A DNA stretch of 7,704 bases from NCBI GenBank assembly GCA_021767845.1, contig JAASSQ010000133.1, positions 1 to 7,704 of the forward strand. Reading direction: 5' to 3'. The notes beneath the pieces were generated by a model that was not told the DNA's origin, searched no databases, and was given only the letters and a program-made list of their open reading frames with translations. The position numbers were made by a program, and so were the translations under genes. Shown here one piece after another: positions 6,083 through 7,704 of this stretch (position 1 is the first letter of the stretch; each line of letters opens with the position of its first letter). The stretch is from Roseovarius sp. GTDB taxonomy: Bacteria; Pseudomonadota; Alphaproteobacteria; Rhodobacterales; Rhodobacteraceae.

Positions 6083-6877
6083 TCAGCTCGCTCCGGGGCC
6101 GGAGGTTTCGAGGATCTCTTCTTCGGCGCGTTGCCACAGCTCGAAGGAAATCGGGTTCTCGCTTTCCTCCAGAATATGGCCGACCAGCCCGATGGCGCGC
6201 GCCATGACGCCAAAGCCGCGCACGATCTTCCAGGGGAAGCCGAATTCGCAGCAGATCGCGCCGATGGCACCGGTGGCGTTGATCGGCAGCATCTTGCCCG
6301 ACTTCTCCTCGGCGATGGCCTGGATTTTCTGGATCAGCGCGATGTATTCGCCCGACTTGCCGCTTTCGGCCGCAATCTCGAACAGACGCGGGGCGCGCGG
6401 ATCGACGGGCTTGTGCACCGGATGGCCCAGCCCGGGCACGATGGCCTTCTTGGCACGGAATTTCTCGACCGTCTCCAGTGCGATGGCGTCCAGATCGGCA
6501 CCAGTGCCGAGCTTGTCCTCGGGCAGCGCCTCATAGAGCATCTTCGATGCGCCTTCCATCGACCCGACAAACACCGTGCCGAGCCCGCACAGCCCGGCCG
6601 CGACGGCCGCCTGAAGCGATTCCGGCGCGCCCATATAGGTCATGCGCGCTGCCAGGGCCGAGGGGGTGATGCCATGTTCGACCAGGGTGATGACAATGGC
6701 GTTGAAGACGCGGCTTTCCTCGGGCGTCGCCTTGCGACCCGTCAGTTGCAGAAAGGCGAGATCGCCCAGGTTCATGTGGCCGAGGATCTCGTTCGGCAGA
6801 TCGAGCCCGCGCACGCAGATTTTGTCGGGAGTGCTCCAACCGATGTTAGAGCTGATTTTTTCCTTGCGCTTGCCCAT
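6083..6877 (-). CDS. Citryl-CoA lyase-like, citrate-synthase-fold protein with altered active site
   Basis: The product is 264 residues from the ATG at 6877, far shorter than citrate synthase (~430) and typical of the short citryl-CoA-lyase branch, which cleaves citryl-CoA to acetyl-CoA and oxaloacetate. Support: VEHGITPSALAAR (His68, matching the first catalytic His), VGSMEGASKML, PGLGHPVHK..DPRAP (His152, second catalytic His, with the CoA-binding DPRA segment) and RAIGLVGHILEE near the C-terminus. At the third catalytic position, where the family usually reads NVDGAI, this protein has NATGAI, so Asp is replaced by Thr202. It may be a lyase or hydrolase of a different CoA ester, or catalytically changed. 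The start shares one base with the stop of the upstream SDR (TAATG), a common coupling arrangement; an ATG at 6892 would add five residues. No role has been fixed for such genes in degradation clusters as far as I know. Confidence 0.82.
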   Translation of the reverse strand: MGKRKEKISSNIGWSTPDKICVRGLDLPNEILGHMNLGDLAFLQLTGRKATPEESRVFNAIVITLVEHGITPSALAARMTYMGAPESLQAAVAAGLCGLGTVFVGSMEGASKMLYEALPEDKLGTGADLDAIALETVEKFRAKKAIVPGLGHPVHKPVDPRAPRLFEIAAESGKSGEYIALIQKIQAIAEEKSGKMLPINATGAIGAICCEFGFPWKIVRGFGVMARAIGLVGHILEESENPISFELWQRAEEEILETSGPGAS

Positions 6878-7704
6878 TAGACCGGATCCCATGAAAAGAC
6901 ATCCGCCGAAACTTCAAGCGGTGTGAATTGCGACTTGAGCGCGGGAATGGCGCGCTCGGCGATTTCATCTGCGGTCCAGCCATCGCCGGAATGAACCGAC
7001 CGCACCGGGCGGGGCTGGTTGAACAGGAAGATCTCGTTCTTGCGAACCGCAAAGATTTGTCCTGACACGTCAGCCGCGCGGTCGCTCATCAGAAAACAGG
7101 CCATCGGTGCAACCTTGGCCGGTGTCATCTCCTTGATCTTTTCGACCCGTGCCACCTGTTCCGGGGTGTCTGTCTTGATAGACGAGATCATCCGGCTCCA
7201 GGCGAAGGGCGCGATGCAGTTCGACCGCACGTTCCAGCGTTTCAGGTCAAGCGCGACCGATTTCGAGAAGGCCGCGATGCCCAGCTTTGCCGCCGAATAA
7301 TTCGCCTGCGCCAGATTGCCGATCAGCCCCGAGGTCGAGGTCATATGCACCAGCGCACCGCCCTCTTGCTCGCGGAAATAATCGGCCGCCGCGCGGCTGG
7401 TGTTGAAGGCGCCATAAAGATGAACCTTCACCACCGCGTCGAAATCCTCGTAGGTCATCTTGTGGAAGAACCCGTCGCGCAGGATGCCGGCGTTGTTCAC
7501 CACCGCGTCGATGCGGCCGAATTCCTTGACACCCGCCTCGATCATCGCGCGCGCGGCGTCCGGATCGGTGACAGAGCCGCCATCGGCGATCGCATCGCCG
7601 CCCGCCGCCTTGATCTCTTCGACGACTTTCTGCGCCGCAGTTTCTGTCTGACCGGTGCCTTTCAGGGATGCGCCCAGATCATTGACCACCACGGCGGCGC
7701 CTTC
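6877..7704 (-). CDS. HSD17B4-type short-chain dehydrogenase ((R)-3-hydroxyacyl-CoA dehydrogenase-like), 5' end cut by window edge
   Basis: The frame is open to the right edge, giving 275 visible residues; the missing N-terminus (about 30 residues) should hold the glycine-rich TGxxxGIG loop. Visible: GAAVVVNDLG (residues 2-11), the NDLG signature of the multifunctional-enzyme-2/HSD17B4 group, NNAG (70-73), Ser123 in TSTSGLIGN, and YSAAK with Tyr136 and Lys140. Unlike classical SDRs it does not end at a VDGG motif but runs about 60 residues past FLMSDRAADVSGQIF, ending SADVFSWDPV; such a tail is usual in this subgroup. Members oxidise 3-hydroxyacyl-CoA or hydroxysteroid-like substrates with NAD. 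It is the first visible gene of the minus-strand series and overlaps the citryl-CoA-lyase-like gene by one base, so the two are probably translated together. Earlier operon genes may lie beyond the window. Confidence 0.9.
   Translation of the reverse strand, partial: EGAAVVVNDLGASLKGTGQTETAAQKVVEEIKAAGGDAIADGGSVTDPDAARAMIEAGVKEFGRIDAVVNNAGILRDGFFHKMTYEDFDAVVKVHLYGAFNTSRAAADYFREQEGGALVHMTSTSGLIGNLAQANYSAAKLGIAAFSKSVALDLKRWNVRSNCIAPFAWSRMISSIKTDTPEQVARVEKIKEMTPAKVAPMACFLMSDRAADVSGQIFAVRKNEIFLFNQPRPVRSVHSGDGWTADEIAERAIPALKSQFTPLEVSADVFSWDPV

Noticed and set aside
4943..6880. A 645-codon open frame on the plus strand, antisense to the acyl-CoA dehydrogenase and citryl-CoA-lyase-like genes
   Set aside because: Its translation is rich in Arg, His, Asp and Gly with no recognisable domain, and both genes opposite are clear conserved enzymes. 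Long antisense frames are common in GC-rich DNA with biased codon use.
1..7704. Mobile elements, CRISPR repeats, tRNA genes, attachment sites, origins
   Set aside because: None was seen: no transposase or integrase frame, no regularly spaced repeats, no tRNA-like cloverleaf noticed, and the genes are packed without long unexplained stretches.

Overview
The window looks like a piece of a chromosomal or megaplasmid catabolic island from a GC-rich alphaproteobacterium, with a Rhodobacterales-type organism the best guess. This rests on the GC-rich third codon positions and on the protein style, not on a marker gene. All eight genes are metabolic enzymes. Most use acyl-CoA substrates. No transposase, phage gene, tRNA, rRNA, CRISPR array, transporter or regulator is visible.

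Layout: two genes run on the plus strand, a crotonase-fold protein cut by the left edge (2-754) and a PaaK-like acyl-CoA ligase (782-1978). They meet, tail to tail, a six-gene minus-strand series. In its direction of transcription that series is: an HSD17B4-type short-chain dehydrogenase cut by the right edge (7704-6877), a citryl-CoA-lyase/citrate-synthase-fold protein (6877-6083), an acyl-CoA dehydrogenase (6079-4916), a cyclopentanol-dehydrogenase-like SDR (4824-4072), a MaoC/mesaconyl-C4-CoA-hydratase-like protein (3963-3124) and a nitronate-monooxygenase-family flavoprotein (3018-2053). The first three minus-strand genes are tightly coupled (a one-base TAATG overlap, then a 3-base gap). 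The next three are separated by gaps of about 90-110 bases, where extra promoters or processing sites could lie.

How the genes could work together: the ligase would activate an acid to its CoA thioester. The acyl-CoA dehydrogenase would desaturate it, the MaoC-type protein would hydrate the double bond, an SDR would oxidise a hydroxyl group, and the crotonase and the citryl-CoA-lyase-like protein would break C-C bonds. The CpnA-like SDR hints at an alicyclic alcohol or ketone as substrate or intermediate. The substrate cannot be read from the sequence.

The most unusual feature is that several enzymes depart from the textbook active site of their family. The crotonase lacks both hydratase glutamates. 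The citrate-synthase-fold protein has Thr where the catalytic Asp is expected. The ligase lacks the SSGTTGK loop and the C-terminal GK motif. The acyl-CoA dehydrogenase has its probable base at the isovaleryl-CoA-dehydrogenase position. These residue assignments come from alignment by eye against remembered family sequences.
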